A DNA stretch of 64,000 nt, taken from assembly GCA_949752735.1 (NCBI GenBank), contig OX457038.1, positions 26,574,956-26,638,955 of the forward strand, read 5' to 3'. Below the pieces are notes generated by a model. That model was not told the origin of the DNA. It did not search any database and saw only the letters and a list, made by a program, of their open reading frames with translations. The stretch's first letter is position 1. Each line of letters opens with the position of its first letter. Below are positions 22,195 through 33,400 of the stretch, piece after piece. The position numbers and the translations under genes were made by a program. The stretch is from Lumbricus terrestris (lineage: Eukaryota > Annelida > Clitellata > Crassiclitellata > Lumbricidae).

Positions 22195-23545
22195 CCATCA
22201 GAAACTTTTTGAATTTCCACATTGCAATGGCAACATTTTAAGGTGTCATCCTAACAAAATAGCTGTACTTTTTCAGTGGCCCATTAGAAAAATTTTGAAT
22301 TTCCACATTGCAATGGCAACATTTTAAGGTGTCATCCTAACAAAATAACTGTACTATTTCAGTGACCCATTAGAAAATTTTTGAATTTCCACATTGCAAT
22401 GGCAGCATTTTAAGGTGTTGTCTTAACAAAATACATTGTAGCTGTACTATTTCCGTGACCCATCAGAAACTTTTTGAATTTCCACATTTCAATGGCAGCA
22501 TTTTAAGGAGTCATCTTACAAAAATTGACCCATTAGAAACTTTTTGAATTTCCACATTGCAATGGCAGCATTTTAAGGGGTCATCTTAACAAAATAGCTG
22601 TACCGTTTCAGTGATCCATTAGAAATTTTTTGAATTTCCACATTGCAATGGCAGCATTTTAAGGTGTCGTCTTAACAAAATAGCTGTACTTTTTCAGTGA
22701 CCCATTAGAAACTTTCTGAATGTTCACATTGCAATAGCAGCATTTCACGGTGTCATCTTAACAAATTATCTGTACTTTTTCAGTGACCCATTAGAAACTT
22801 TTTGAATTTCCACATTGCAATGGCAGTATTTTAAGGGGTCATCTTAACAAAATAGCTCTACCTTTTCAGTGATCCATTAGAAAATTTTTGAATTTCCACA
22901 TTGCATTAGCAGCATTTTAAGTTGTCATCTTTACAAAATAGCTGTACTTTTTCAGTGACCCATTAGAAACTTTCTGAATGTTCACATTGCAATAGCAGCA
23001 TTTCAAGGTGTCATCTTAACAAATTATCTGTACTTTTTCAGTGACCCATTAGAAAATTTTTGAATTTCCACATTGCAATGGCAGCGTTTTAAGGGGTCAT
23101 CTTAGACAAAATAGCTGCACTTTTTCAGTGGCCCATTAGAAACTTTTTGATTTACCACATTGCAATGGCAGCATTTTAAGGTGTCGTCCTAACAAAATAG
23201 CTGTACTTTTTCAGTGACCCATTAGAAACTTTTTGAATTTCCACATTGCAATGGCAACATTTTAAGGTGTCATCTTAACAAATTATCTGTACTTTTCAGT
23301 GACCCATTAGAAATTTTTTGAATTTCCACATTGCAATGGCAGCGTTTTAAGGGGTCATCTTAAACAAAATAGCTGCACTTTTTCAGTGGCCCATTAGAAA
23401 CTTTTTGATTTACCACATTGCAATGGCAGCATTTTAAGGTGTCGTCTTAACAAAATAGCTGTACTATTTCAGTGACCCATTAGAAAATTTTTTGAATTTC
23501 CACATTTCAGTGGCTGCATTTTCAGGTGTCATTTCAACATGATAG
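22195..23545 (+). repeat. 86-bp minisatellite, about 16 copies
   Basis: Units carry GAATTTCCACATTGCAATGG and CAGCATTTTAAGGTGTCATC and end in TTCAGTGACCCATTAGAAAC. Successive GAATTTCC positions (22211, 22297, 22383, 22476, 22546, 22632, 22718, 22804, 22890, 22976, 23062, 23149, 23235, 23320, 23407, 23494) are mostly 86 apart. There are two higher-order types: some units have TGTTCAC and some have GATTTACC in place of GAATTTCC. Confidence 0.95.
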
Positions 23546-23586
23546 CATCATATATTATAGTAGTAAATAATGTCATTATAATTATA

Positions 23587-24569
23587 CAGGGTGGGCCAGC
23601 ATAAATGTCCCGACTTTGCGCGCGTATAACTTCGCCAATTTTTAACATTTATTTATACTTAATGCATCAAATTAAAGGCATTTCACTCTAGTATTAACTC
23701 TAAAAAAGTCGAACTGATACTAGTTTAGGTTTTAATTATATGCCCGGAACAGCGCTTGCTACCAGATTTTGCTGTCATTTGCGACGCAACCTGGCGCCGT
23801 TGACAGACGATGATCGCGTTTCGATCTTAATTTTACGAACTGATAAGGGATTTAATTCGTTTGAAATGATTAACGAATATTCTAACAGAGGATGGAATAA
23901 ACAATACCTTGAATTATCTGCTACGGAAAATTGATAAAACAAGACTTTCTACTCGCAAACCATGGGAATCGGAGCGCACGGCGCTCACATCCGCTAACAT
24001 TGCTCGTGTGTCCGCGTACATTTGCAGTCAAGACAATGACCAGGGCAGGCCCTGCATGCAAATTCAAAGCAAAACAGGCAGTCTTAGAAGCACTGAGTAA
24101 CGTACTGGAAAAGATTATAGACCTAAAGTTAAAGTAATTTGTCGACGAGAATTCCAGCGAACTCTCCAGCTCTTACGCAAAGAAACGGCTGGCAGCGTGC
24201 AAGCGTCTGAAGCAGCGCATGGCAGTGCACGGCTGTTGGCAAAATTGAAAGGACGTGGTTTTGCGATTAGAAGATATTCATGGTAGGGACCCTACAAACA
24301 CCCTAAATGATCGTGTCTACGCGCGTTTTAGCAAAAAACGATAGAATTTCCCGGGGAAACGGCGTCATAATGCGTCAGTAATGACAAAAAATGGTAGCTA
24401 GCGCTGATCCAAGTATACAATTAAAACCTAAACTAGTATCAGTTCGACTTTTTTAGAGTTAATACTAGAGTGAAATACCTTTAATTTGGTGCATTAAGTA
24501 TAAATAAATGTTAAAAATTGGCGAAGTTATACGCGTGCAAAGTCGGGACATTTATGCTGGCCCACCCTG
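23587..24569 (+). mobile_element. Mariner-type deletion derivative, 983 bp, long inverted repeats
   Basis: Terminal inverted repeats of about 154 bases (23587-23740 and about 24414-24569) start CAGGGTGGGCCAGCATAAAT and differ at only a few positions. TA duplications lie at 23585-23586 and 24570-24571. The interior keeps the first part of a transposase gene. It is inserted in the right part of 22050-24727. Confidence 0.92.
23740..24255 (+). pseudogene. Tc1/mariner-type transposase, N-terminal part only
   Basis: The ATG at 23740 lies at the inner edge of the left terminal repeat. Three frames must be read in turn: LTDDDRVSILILRTDKGFNS and NEYSNRGWNKQY; then LNYLLRKIDKTRLSTRKPW and ANIARVSAYICSQD; then ELSSSYAKKRLAACKRLKQR. 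The order matches the DNA-binding half of Tc1/mariner transposases (first helix-turn-helix, GLNKLLKKIDETG-like segment, CSQ linker, second helix-turn-helix, KKRLxxC segment). The catalytic DDE half is deleted, so it cannot move itself. Confidence 0.75.
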
Positions 24570-24736
24570 TATAATAATAAATAATATCACGGTATATTAT
24601 AACACTTCATGTAATAAAAACAGTAACTAAAAACCAATATCATTTCGTCAAATTTTTCTGGGGGGGGAAATGTCAATCCTGGGGGGGGAACTTTCCCCCC
24701 CCCCCAGAGACGTCTAGATTAAACACTGGTAGTCGG

Positions 24737-25093
24737 TAAATGATCAAACGCATTCGTTGAGTGATTAACCCATTGTGTTCTGACCTCGATAAAGACGGAG
24801 GTCGGTGCTATGTGCTTCAACCGAAAGATCTTTGAGCTTCGAAGAATCTCTGCGGAATCCTTTGAACAAGATAACCTTACTATTCTTAACGACCCTGTGT
24901 TATAACAAGGATTATTAGTGTCGCCCTACTCTTTTATCCAGGCTTAAGACTGACACTGGCAGCGTGCAACCAGCAGCGGGAGTTTAACCCTTGCATATTA
25001 TAGTTTAAAATAAAATTATAGCCTACGATGGTTGGGTAAGTCTGATGAGACTGATCCGATTCTCTGTCCCAGTGTTCAGTTAAGTCCTCTTCA
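24737..25093. other. Gene-free stretch with a dispersed repeat
   Basis: Positions about 24905-24965 (ATTAGTGTCGCCCTACTC... and CCAGGCTTAAGACTG) recur at about 58210-58270. No coding motif seen. Confidence 0.5.
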
Positions 25094-25101
25094 ATGGAAA
25101 C

Positions 25102-25319
25102 CAGGGCTGTTTTTAAGGAATTTTAGAACTGCACAACTCCTTCTTGGAGTTGTCCATCATCCGTAAATTCATCCATGGTAAATTACTTCCAATCGGATGA
25201 CAATGATCTTTTTGCTAGTTTTAACTGCACAGAACTTGTGACAGAAGTGCTTCTACAACTGCACAAAACCATTTAGAACTGCACATTCTGTGTACAACTG
25301 CACGTTAAAAAAAGCCCTG
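25102..25319. mobile_element. hAT-type MITE, 218 bp, AACTGCAC family
   Basis: Ends CAGGGCTGTTTTTAA and the reverse complement of CAGGGCTTTTTTTAA. An exact 8-bp duplication ATGGAAAC lies at 25094-25101 and 25320-25327. Five copies of AACTGCAC lie inside near the ends. Both ends match the ends of the 3.8-kb element at 37318-41084, in opposite orientation. Confidence 0.92.
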
Positions 25320-26460
25320 ATGGAAACAGAGCAGGTGATTGGAGTGGGGGTTGGTGTGGGGTAAAGGAGAATGAAGAGCAACCAGGTTGGATGCAGAGCG
25401 AGTGTGGTAAGTGCTATATGAATAACAATGAAAGAGAACAATAGACAGGAAAAGGTATACCGATGGATTTGGAAGGGGAGGTGCAGAAGAGACAGACGAG
25501 GAGAGCAGGACAAGGAGAAACACGAGGAACAGGAGGAGGAGGAGGAGGAGGAGGAGGAGGAGGAGGAGGAGGAGAAAGGGAAGGACGTGGAGGAGGAAGT
25601 GGAGGAGGAAGAGGATAAGGAGGAGGTGGAGGAGGAGGGAACGAAAACTGAGGCGAGGTATACGAATACTATATATAGGCCTATGACTTCATCATTACAG
25701 ATACCTTTCTCTGCTAGATTCGATGCCTTTAACACCTTTGCAGATTGAACGAAAACCTTTTCCGCTGACGGCAACCGACGAACGAGCAACAAGAATGAGT
25801 GAGTGAGTGAGGCAGGGATGGAGGAAAGGAAGAGGGAAGGAGGGAAGGAAGAGGGAAGGAGGGAAGGAGGAGGGAGAGAAGGTGGAGCGAGGCGGTGAAG
25901 GAGGAAAGGATACTGTAATTATTCGGGAGACTGCAGTGCATCGCAGTCTAACCTGGAGAAATGGAGCTTGAGGGATGAGGGCGGTTGCGAAGAGGAGCGG
26001 AATTGGCCTCATTATATTCGCAATTATATAGTAGGTGATGTTGATGATGAAGACGAACAAGAAGATGCTCATGATGATGATGCCGATGATGCTGATGATG
26101 ATGATGATGATGATGATGCTGATGATGATGATGATGATGATGGCGGCAGCGCTGAGTGGGAGGAGGCATGATGTAACATATATCTATATATACCGCATCA
26201 TATATAGGCCCTATATACATGTATATAATTATATACTGACGTGGCATTTTATGCCATGGCAGTTACCGCCATGTTTTGTACAAAACCCAGAGGGCAATGC
26301 ATTGCAAGCAGCGGCCACACATAATATAGACATAGTACATACTGGCCTATGTACATACATGCAGCGCCGGTGTCGCTAAGTCAGCCTCCGTGGCTGCTGT
26401 GCTAGCCAAGCATGCGAAACTGCTTTCGGGGGCTTAGCCAGCCACTGGCCGGCCTTCTAC
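25320..26460. repeat. GGA-rich and GAT-rich low-complexity region
   Basis: GGA/GAG repeats (25529-25640), GAGT and GGAAGGAGG runs (25797-25880) and a GAT array (26035-26148). Open frames on both strands here are poly-Glu, poly-Ser or poly-Asp and follow from the repeats. No gene is seen. Confidence 0.85.
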
Positions 26461-26463
26461 TAC

Positions 26464-26543
<80 letters not shown>

Positions 26544-26574
26544 TGATGATGATGATGATGATGACGACGACGAC

Positions 26575-26618
<44 letters not shown>

Positions 26619-26646
26619 CGATGATGATGACGACGACGACGACGAC

Positions 26647-26729
<83 letters not shown>

Positions 26730-26740
26730 CGATGATGATA
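26464..26740. repeat. GAT/GAC trinucleotide array, about 275 bp
   Basis: Nearly pure GAT with interspersed GAC. All six frames are open or nearly so, giving artificial poly-Met, poly-Ser and poly-Ile reading frames. Confidence 0.97.
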
Positions 26741-27222
26741 ACGAACACTCGCACGTCAAGTCGTCAACGCGTTATTTGCTGGGGAGTCGAAGACAGAAGA
26801 CCAGTGAAATAATTAAACTGTGATTACTTGCTATAGGCCTATAATAGGCTATATATATATACATACATATACATATATACATATTACATATATATATATA
26901 TACAATTATACATATATATATATATAGTATACACACATATATACATACATTGCTTGTCGTTGATTAGTTATCGACAGCCGTGTCCATAGCAACAGCGCAA
27001 ATGAACAGCAGCTGACCCAGCAATATACATCAAATTATGTAGAGCATCGGGGCTATATATCTACAGACAGTGCTTATTTGATGCATAAACAATAATGTCT
27101 TAATTGGAAAAACTGGTGTCCGACGATATAATCTTTAACCTATAGATCACGTGAAGCAACATCATTTCCGCGTGAATCATTAAACGGGTGGAAAATCGTA
27201 GATGGCCTTTGGTCACGTGTGC
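26741..27222. other. TA/CA-rich spacer, no gene seen
   Basis: TATATACATA-type microsatellite at about 26850-26955, then ordinary sequence. Confidence 0.5.
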
Positions 27223-27559
27223 ATCTATATTAGGGTGTCCCACGATTGCACAGGAAAAATATTTTTCTTGAAACTTGAAATGCAGTCCCTCCAAAAAGTT
27301 TCCTTATGGTCCTATGATAGTACCTGCCAAATTTCTGGACATTTTGAAAATATTTAGAGGCCGCTCAAAGCTCACATATAATATGTGTAAGTTGTCACAA
27401 ATTATACGTGCGACATATAGGCCTATGAGTTTGAAATTTTCGGAGGTCCACACTTTGATCCCACTAGCGTGCTTATGTATTGCTTAATAACCTTATATTG
27501 CTCTGAAATACTAAAATCTACAAATATGCAACCTTATTGTATTTGCGAATGAGGTTTTT

Positions 27560-29021
27560 CAAGCATAAGGACGACAGTTAAGCTCTCGAGCAAACGAATG
27601 ATGTAAATGTCGTGCACTAGGATTGCAGGTCGCTACCTCCACATGGCAATCATCAGTGGAGTAGAAATGAATAAGGTTAACAGATTGTCAGTCTGATTTT
27701 TCTCTAGTTGGTGGAAGTAGCCTACAAACATGTTGGTGTGCTAAAGTTGACCTCTGGACCAGGACAGGAATCAACGGTTGCAGTTTGAACCTTTTGAAGT
27801 CGTGAAAGTGTGATGCATTAGGCCTAATTATTGGCAAATGCTTTGAGACAACGGCTTTCAATAACTGCATATTAAATAGAGTTTGCAATGCCTTGCACCC
27901 TTCTACATCAGCCATCAGTCGTAACATCTTGTTAACATCACAGAAATCTTTTAAGTCCAGTTGCCTGGTGCATTCTTTGTGTCCTTGGTAAAAATTTGTC
28001 CATCAATGGTCTGTAATTAAGCTCTGCAAGCCATTTAAAGATGAATGCTCCAATCTGGTTCACCATCAACCAAACCCTCGACCAATGCTACTGCAGTCTG
28101 CATCTAACAAATCATAAGAATTCATTACTGAACAGCTTTAGCGTGGCCATACTCGAAATATGACTATCAAGAATTTTCAAAACTCTTGGTATTCATGGTT
28201 GGATTGAACAATTCGGTAGCATTTCGCAAGCCTGTTGCCATCACAGAGCAAGTTGGATGGGTAAGGCAATATAGATCTAATTGCTTTATGATGGAAACGA
28301 ATCACATATACAGTTGACGACCGTGAATTACAGGGCATCCAACCCAAACAAGTCTCAGATTTGTGATTGACATCTACAGTCAGGCGGTGTTCTCATGTAG
28401 AGTCACTGCTCTCTTTGAATTAATCCATAGCTTTATAATTCTGGCAATGCTGCTCTAGATGACAAGTCTGAAAATGATGCAACATCATTCTTGGTATACC
28501 AGCACCTAAGATATAAGAGATAGCAATTCTCTCTGTTCTTTCAGTGAGTTCTCATTAATGTGGAATAACGGGGTTATCTCTTCCTAAAAGTTTTTCCCAA
28601 ACCATGCTGCGTTCAAATATAGTTTTCTCGATCTTTCGGTGAAAGAGTGGCGAGATAGCCAATCGTATAAGACCACGTGTGATTTTTCATAACGTTGGTC
28701 TGTGTAAATGACTGTGCTGAACAAACATGACGCAGCTTTGATACAGAATTTCAGCTCAACGATAACGAAGAACGTAGATCGGAGACAATTTCTCGTACAG
28801 GTTGTCGAAAAACACAGGCACATGTTTTCTAACCACAATTGTGACAATCTTGTTGACATGTGTAAATGTAGAACGTAGAACTGAAGAACAATTTGAGTGC
28901 AGTGATGTAGAATCAGCAGATCAGTATGAGAATAGTAAAAAAAATAACGGTCCAGACGTTGATTTGTTGTGTAGCTGCATGGGGTGTGCAATTAAAACTT
29001 TACTGTGTGGTCCTAGGACAA
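27560..29021 (-). pseudogene. Decayed, unrecognised coding inside the TIR element
   Basis: A minus frame near 27960-27688 reads DFCDVNKMLRLMADVEGCKA and on to PIIRPNASHFHDF, with protein-like composition. Further right the frame is broken on both strands; on the plus strand QFLVQVVEKHRHMFSNHNC (about 28780-28845) also looks coding-like. By position this should be the remains of the element's transposase, but I cannot tie it to a family. Confidence 0.3.
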
Positions 29022-30122
29022 TGTAGCGTATTAAATCGCTATTATCTATCAAACTAACTTGTCTGATATTATATGTTAATTCTAAGTAGGAGTTAAGCTA
29101 GATAATTTAGTCGGCGTATCTAGATTAATAATTTGGCGTCTAGTGGATTAGTAACTAGGAGACCACGAATCTTGCGTACATGAGCGAGGCAGTCATGGTG
29201 ACGTCAAGCAGTTACTACGGACGCTTACGTAAGCGAAAAACATTTGCATCGACGCGTAACCAATAAAAAGCATCGAAATGAGCGTAACGGGCAGAATTGA
29301 ATGGAAACAGCCACGTCATTGAAATTCAACATAAACGGTTGATTCCTTGCTTGAACATTGAGAAAGATGGTTGTTCAGTTGTGGCTGGCAATTCATTTGA
29401 AGTTTATTCAATGGTGAGGATGATGATTATGCTCGTATCTGGTCGTAAAACAGTACGAGACATTCGTGTGAGAGTAGAGGCGATTTAGAAATTCGAAGTT
29501 GCGAACTCTAACGTCCGTGAAGTCTACATTGTGATCGTGACGGTTGGTGAGACGATATTCGTGTGTTGAGAAACGATTTTGGGCTCGTTGTCTCTGGTTG
29601 ACATTTCAAGGTCATTTCAATTGGGAAGGAAATTCTCATTGGTTGGAGTGTGATAATTTGATGCTACGGAAGTATTGAATATTGTCTTGTCTGGTATTCG
29701 ATCTGGATTCCACAGCTTGACAGTATCTCATTATCCTTCTTCAAATATAGCACGAGGTTGCTTATCTTCATTCAGTGAATCTACGGAGAATCAGCAGAAC
29801 TATTTCTTCAAATATAGCACGGGGTTGCTTATCTTCATTCAGTGAATCAACAGAAAATCTACAGAACTATTTCAAGACCGTTTACACTACAGAAACGACA
29901 TGTCATATATCTCAACTGTGGAGCACAGATAAGCTAAAAGATAATTATAATTAGTGATACGCCAAATAAGTAAATAGGAATATTGCGTAATTGTATTGTG
30001 TATTTAATAGTTTCAATTATATCATACATTTATAAAGAATTGGTGTCTCTTTGAACAGATCATTTAAATGCAGTACATTTTCAATTACCCGCTAAAATAA
30101 GCATAAAAACGGAGACGTTACA
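29022..30122 (+). repeat. 5' LTR (1101 bp)
   Basis: Starts TGTAGCG and ends GTTACA. It contains an internal 67-bp tandem duplication (29739-29805 and 29806-29872), a CCAAT followed by AAAA near 29260, and a TATAAA at 30031-30036. A start near 30060 would give a short R and U5. A 63-codon open frame (29297-29488) has no recognisable content. Confidence 0.95.
30031..30036 (+). promoter_or_regulatory. Candidate TATA box in the LTR
   Basis: TATAAA about 90 bases before the LTR end; the same motif is at 36541-36546 in the 3' LTR. Confidence 0.5.
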
Positions 30123-30124
30123 AA

Positions 30125-30144
30125 TGGGATGCTCGCGTCGGGAT
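30125..30144 (+). promoter_or_regulatory. Primer-binding site
   Basis: TGGGATGCTCGCGTCGGGAT starts two bases after the LTR. With small indels it resembles the tRNA-Pro type site (TGGGGGCTCGTC...). TGG is the expected complement of the tRNA CCA end. The tRNA identity is inference. Confidence 0.6.
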
Positions 30145-30456
30145 AAAATTGACAATATTATTGTTGATTAGATTGAACTTTACTGACATTTATATTGAAG
30201 AGACAAAGCTAATTAAAATGACGATCTATTTGGAAATTGTTAAGCATAGCGCAACGCGCATGTATAGATTTAAAGCATTAGAGTCGGTGCGATAATCCTT
30301 ATTGCTTAACATATACCAGAGATTGTATCACGTTAAGAGGGAACACTAGTGTGACGCTTAATAATTTTAATAATTATTATAAGCGAGTGTGAAATTGTAT
30401 AGCGCATAGTTTAGCGTTAAATTTATTACTACTTAACCAAAAGTGAGTAAGTAAGA

Positions 30457-33400
30457 ATGTCAATCACAGACTGGCAACAGTGGTTGGATATGGGACGTTC
30501 ATTCTCATTGGAAGGTGAAGAGCTGAAGGCGTTTGTCAGAGACAGACAGAACGAATTCAGACAGCAGAGGGCGGATGAACGAGAAGAGAAAAAGGAAAGT
30601 GAGCTACGTGCAGCTGCAGAAGCCAAAGCAGCCAGAGAGAATGAATTGGAGCTAGCGCGTGAAGCGGCTAAGTTAGCTGATACCAAAGCAGCCAGAGAGA
30701 ATGAATTGGAGCTAGCGCGTGAGGCGGCTAAAATTGCTGAGGCAAAAGCAGTTAGAGAAAAAGAAATAGAAATAGCGAGGATGGCTGACGCTAGGCTTAT
30801 GCGTGAAGCAGAGATGAACGAGGCGAGGCTTGCAAGAGAAGCGAATGAAGCTTTAGAGCATAAGAGGCTTGAGATTCAAATGAGACTGAGAGAAATGGAG
30901 TCGAGAGATGGACGAAACAGAGATGATGGAGATTCTTATATGACGATGGGTGACACCCACCAAGGAAACCAAAGTCATAAGGGAATGAAAAATATTAAAT
31001 TCCCAATATTTAACGAGGCTAAAGATTGTCTTGATGCGTACCTACTCAGATTTGAGCGTACGTGTACGACGTATGAGATACCAAGAGATGTATGGTCGCT
31101 GATGCTAGCGCGACATCTAGAGTCGAAAGCATTAGAAGTGTACCAGCGTTTGTCAGCTGAAGAAACACAAGACTACGATTGTTTAAAGAAGCATCTCCTG
31201 AAAAGATTCCAATTAACAGAAGGAGGGTATCGTAACAAGTTTAAGACTAGCAAGATGGAACAAGGAGAGACTCCTTCAAATTTCATTTACAGATTACAAC
31301 GATATTTGCAGCAATGGTTGCTACAAGCTGGATTTGAGCAGACCTACGAAGGAATCGAGGATCTACTGCTAAAAGATCAATTTTTCCTCACTTGCAGTAA
31401 CGAGTTGAGGATGTTCATTAAAGAGAAAGGAAAAATGAGCTTAAAAGACACATTGACGTGTGCAGAATCTTACATCGAAGCTCATGGGTACAGATATGCA
31501 GAGAATTCTGTAAAACCTCAAGGGAGATTCAATAATGACAGAGGTAATGGAAAGCCATTTGAAGAGAAATCGAGAGAGAAATTCCAAGGAAACATGAACA
31601 GAGGAAGAGTCGAAACGCGACAGAACAAAGAGACAAATCACAGTGGAAATGTGAATAGAGGATTTAGTAGAGATAGAGAGCAGGCAGCGGAACACAAGAT
31701 AACTTGTTTTGAATGCGGTAAGGTAGGTCATAAAGCATATGATTGTGTGAACAAAACTAAAGGGTTTGTTAAACACACAGCTGCAGCAGTACAGATTTAC
31801 GAGAATAGGGCGTACAGGGCTGTACAGACAAATGAAAATACGAAATCGAATGAAATTGACAGAACAGTAGAACGCCAGGATAGGAAAGGTAAAGAAGAAG
31901 TACCGAAACATATGGCAGCAAGTACGGTAGTTACGGAACGGAAAGATGGTTGCATTGACATTGAAAGTATAGACGAATGTCAAGCGAAGGTCAATGGCGT
32001 AGACGCCAATTGTCTTTACGATTCTGGAGCGAGTACATGTATCGTGAGGAGATCGCTAATCAAGGATAGTGATTTGACTGGGAAGGAAACGCACTGCATC
32101 CTAGTTGATGGGAGCTTAAGGTGTTTTCCTACAGCCAATGTAAACATTGAGAGCGAGTATTTTACTGGAGAAGTTGAGGCAATGGTTATGGATGAACCAG
32201 TAAAGCCGATAATTATTGGACGCGTGAGAGGGTTAAAATATACAGTAACGAATGAGAACACGGATGAAAATATAATTAATTGTGACAAAGGAGAGAAAGT
32301 GAATGAGACGATTATGAGTGAGAAACAAGAAAAAGTTGAGTATAAAGGAATACTCAAGAGAAATGTGAATGCTAATTCACGTTGGCAAGATGCCAAGAAG
32401 ACAGTAAGATTTGAGAGTGATGAAATGAGCACGGAATATGATGACGTAATAGAGAAAGTTGGAAGTGATGACGTCATGAACAGTGACGCACATCAAACGA
32501 CAGCAGCGATAGAAACGAGAGCTGAGTCGAAGAAAGTGGTGAAATATAAACCACTCAAAGTCACAGAAATGCCCGACCTGAATATAACCACAAAAGAAAT
32601 AAAGGAATTACAGAAGACAGATGAAACATTGAAGAGTTACTGGGATAAAGCATCTGAGTGGAATGGCGATGAGAAGAGTACAGAAAAAGTGCTATACGTA
32701 AAGAAAGATGGATTGTTGTACCGGAGATGGAAGGAAGTATTGAAAGATGAAGCGAAGTGGCAGTTGATGGTTCCGAAACAGTTGAGAAACAAAGTTCTAG
32801 CTGTAGCACATAACTCGCTACTGTCAGCTCATCTAGGCATGAAAAAGACTCACGATAAAATTGTGAATGAATTTTATTGGCCAGGGATAAATCAAGAAGT
32901 TCGGCGATACATATTAAGTTGTGATGTATGCCAGAAAGCAGTGGATAAGAAAGTGAACTACAAGGCACCGATGGGACATCTTCCAGTGCTGGATGTGCCG
33001 TTCAAGCATGTCTGTGTAGACATCATAGGAGCCATAGAGCCAATGTCTATGAGAGGATATCGTTATGTATTAACGATTATCGACTTGAGCACCAGATATC
33101 CTGAAGCGATACCATTGAAAGGTATTAGTACCGAGGAAGTGGCGGAAGCCTTGTTTAACTTTTACTGTCGGATGGGCGTACCAGAAAGAATTCATACAGA
33201 TAGAGGGAGCCAGTTTACGTCAGAACTAATGGCCGAAGTAAACAAGATGTTATTAATCAAGCATACGATGACAAGTCCATACCACGCGATGGGAAATGGT
33301 TGTGTAGAACGTCTGAATGGAACAATTAAGACGACACTGAGAAAATTGATAGGTGAACAAGTAAAAGAGTGGGACAGGTACTTGGCACCACTACTTTTCG

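Larger units (their letters stand above)
22050..24727. mobile_element. CAGTGTTT-family hAT-like element, 2678 bp, with satellite array
   Basis: Perfect 15-base inverted ends CAGTGTTTAATCTAG. A 9-base direct repeat GTAGTCGGT flanks it at 22041-22049 and 24728-24736 (8 bp is usual for hAT; one base may be chance). About half of it is a tandem array of an 86-bp unit, and a mariner derivative is inserted near its right side. No transposase for this element is seen. Confidence 0.88.

Noticed and set aside
22195..23545. CRISPR array
   Set aside because: Units are contiguous 86-mers with no unique spacers, inside a transposon of an animal genome.
25428..25748. Glu-rich 106-codon frame
   Set aside because: Built on GAG/GGA repeats with no motif in the flanks.
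26434..26812. Poly-Met, poly-Ser and poly-Ile open frames
   Set aside because: Artefacts of a GAT/GAC trinucleotide array.
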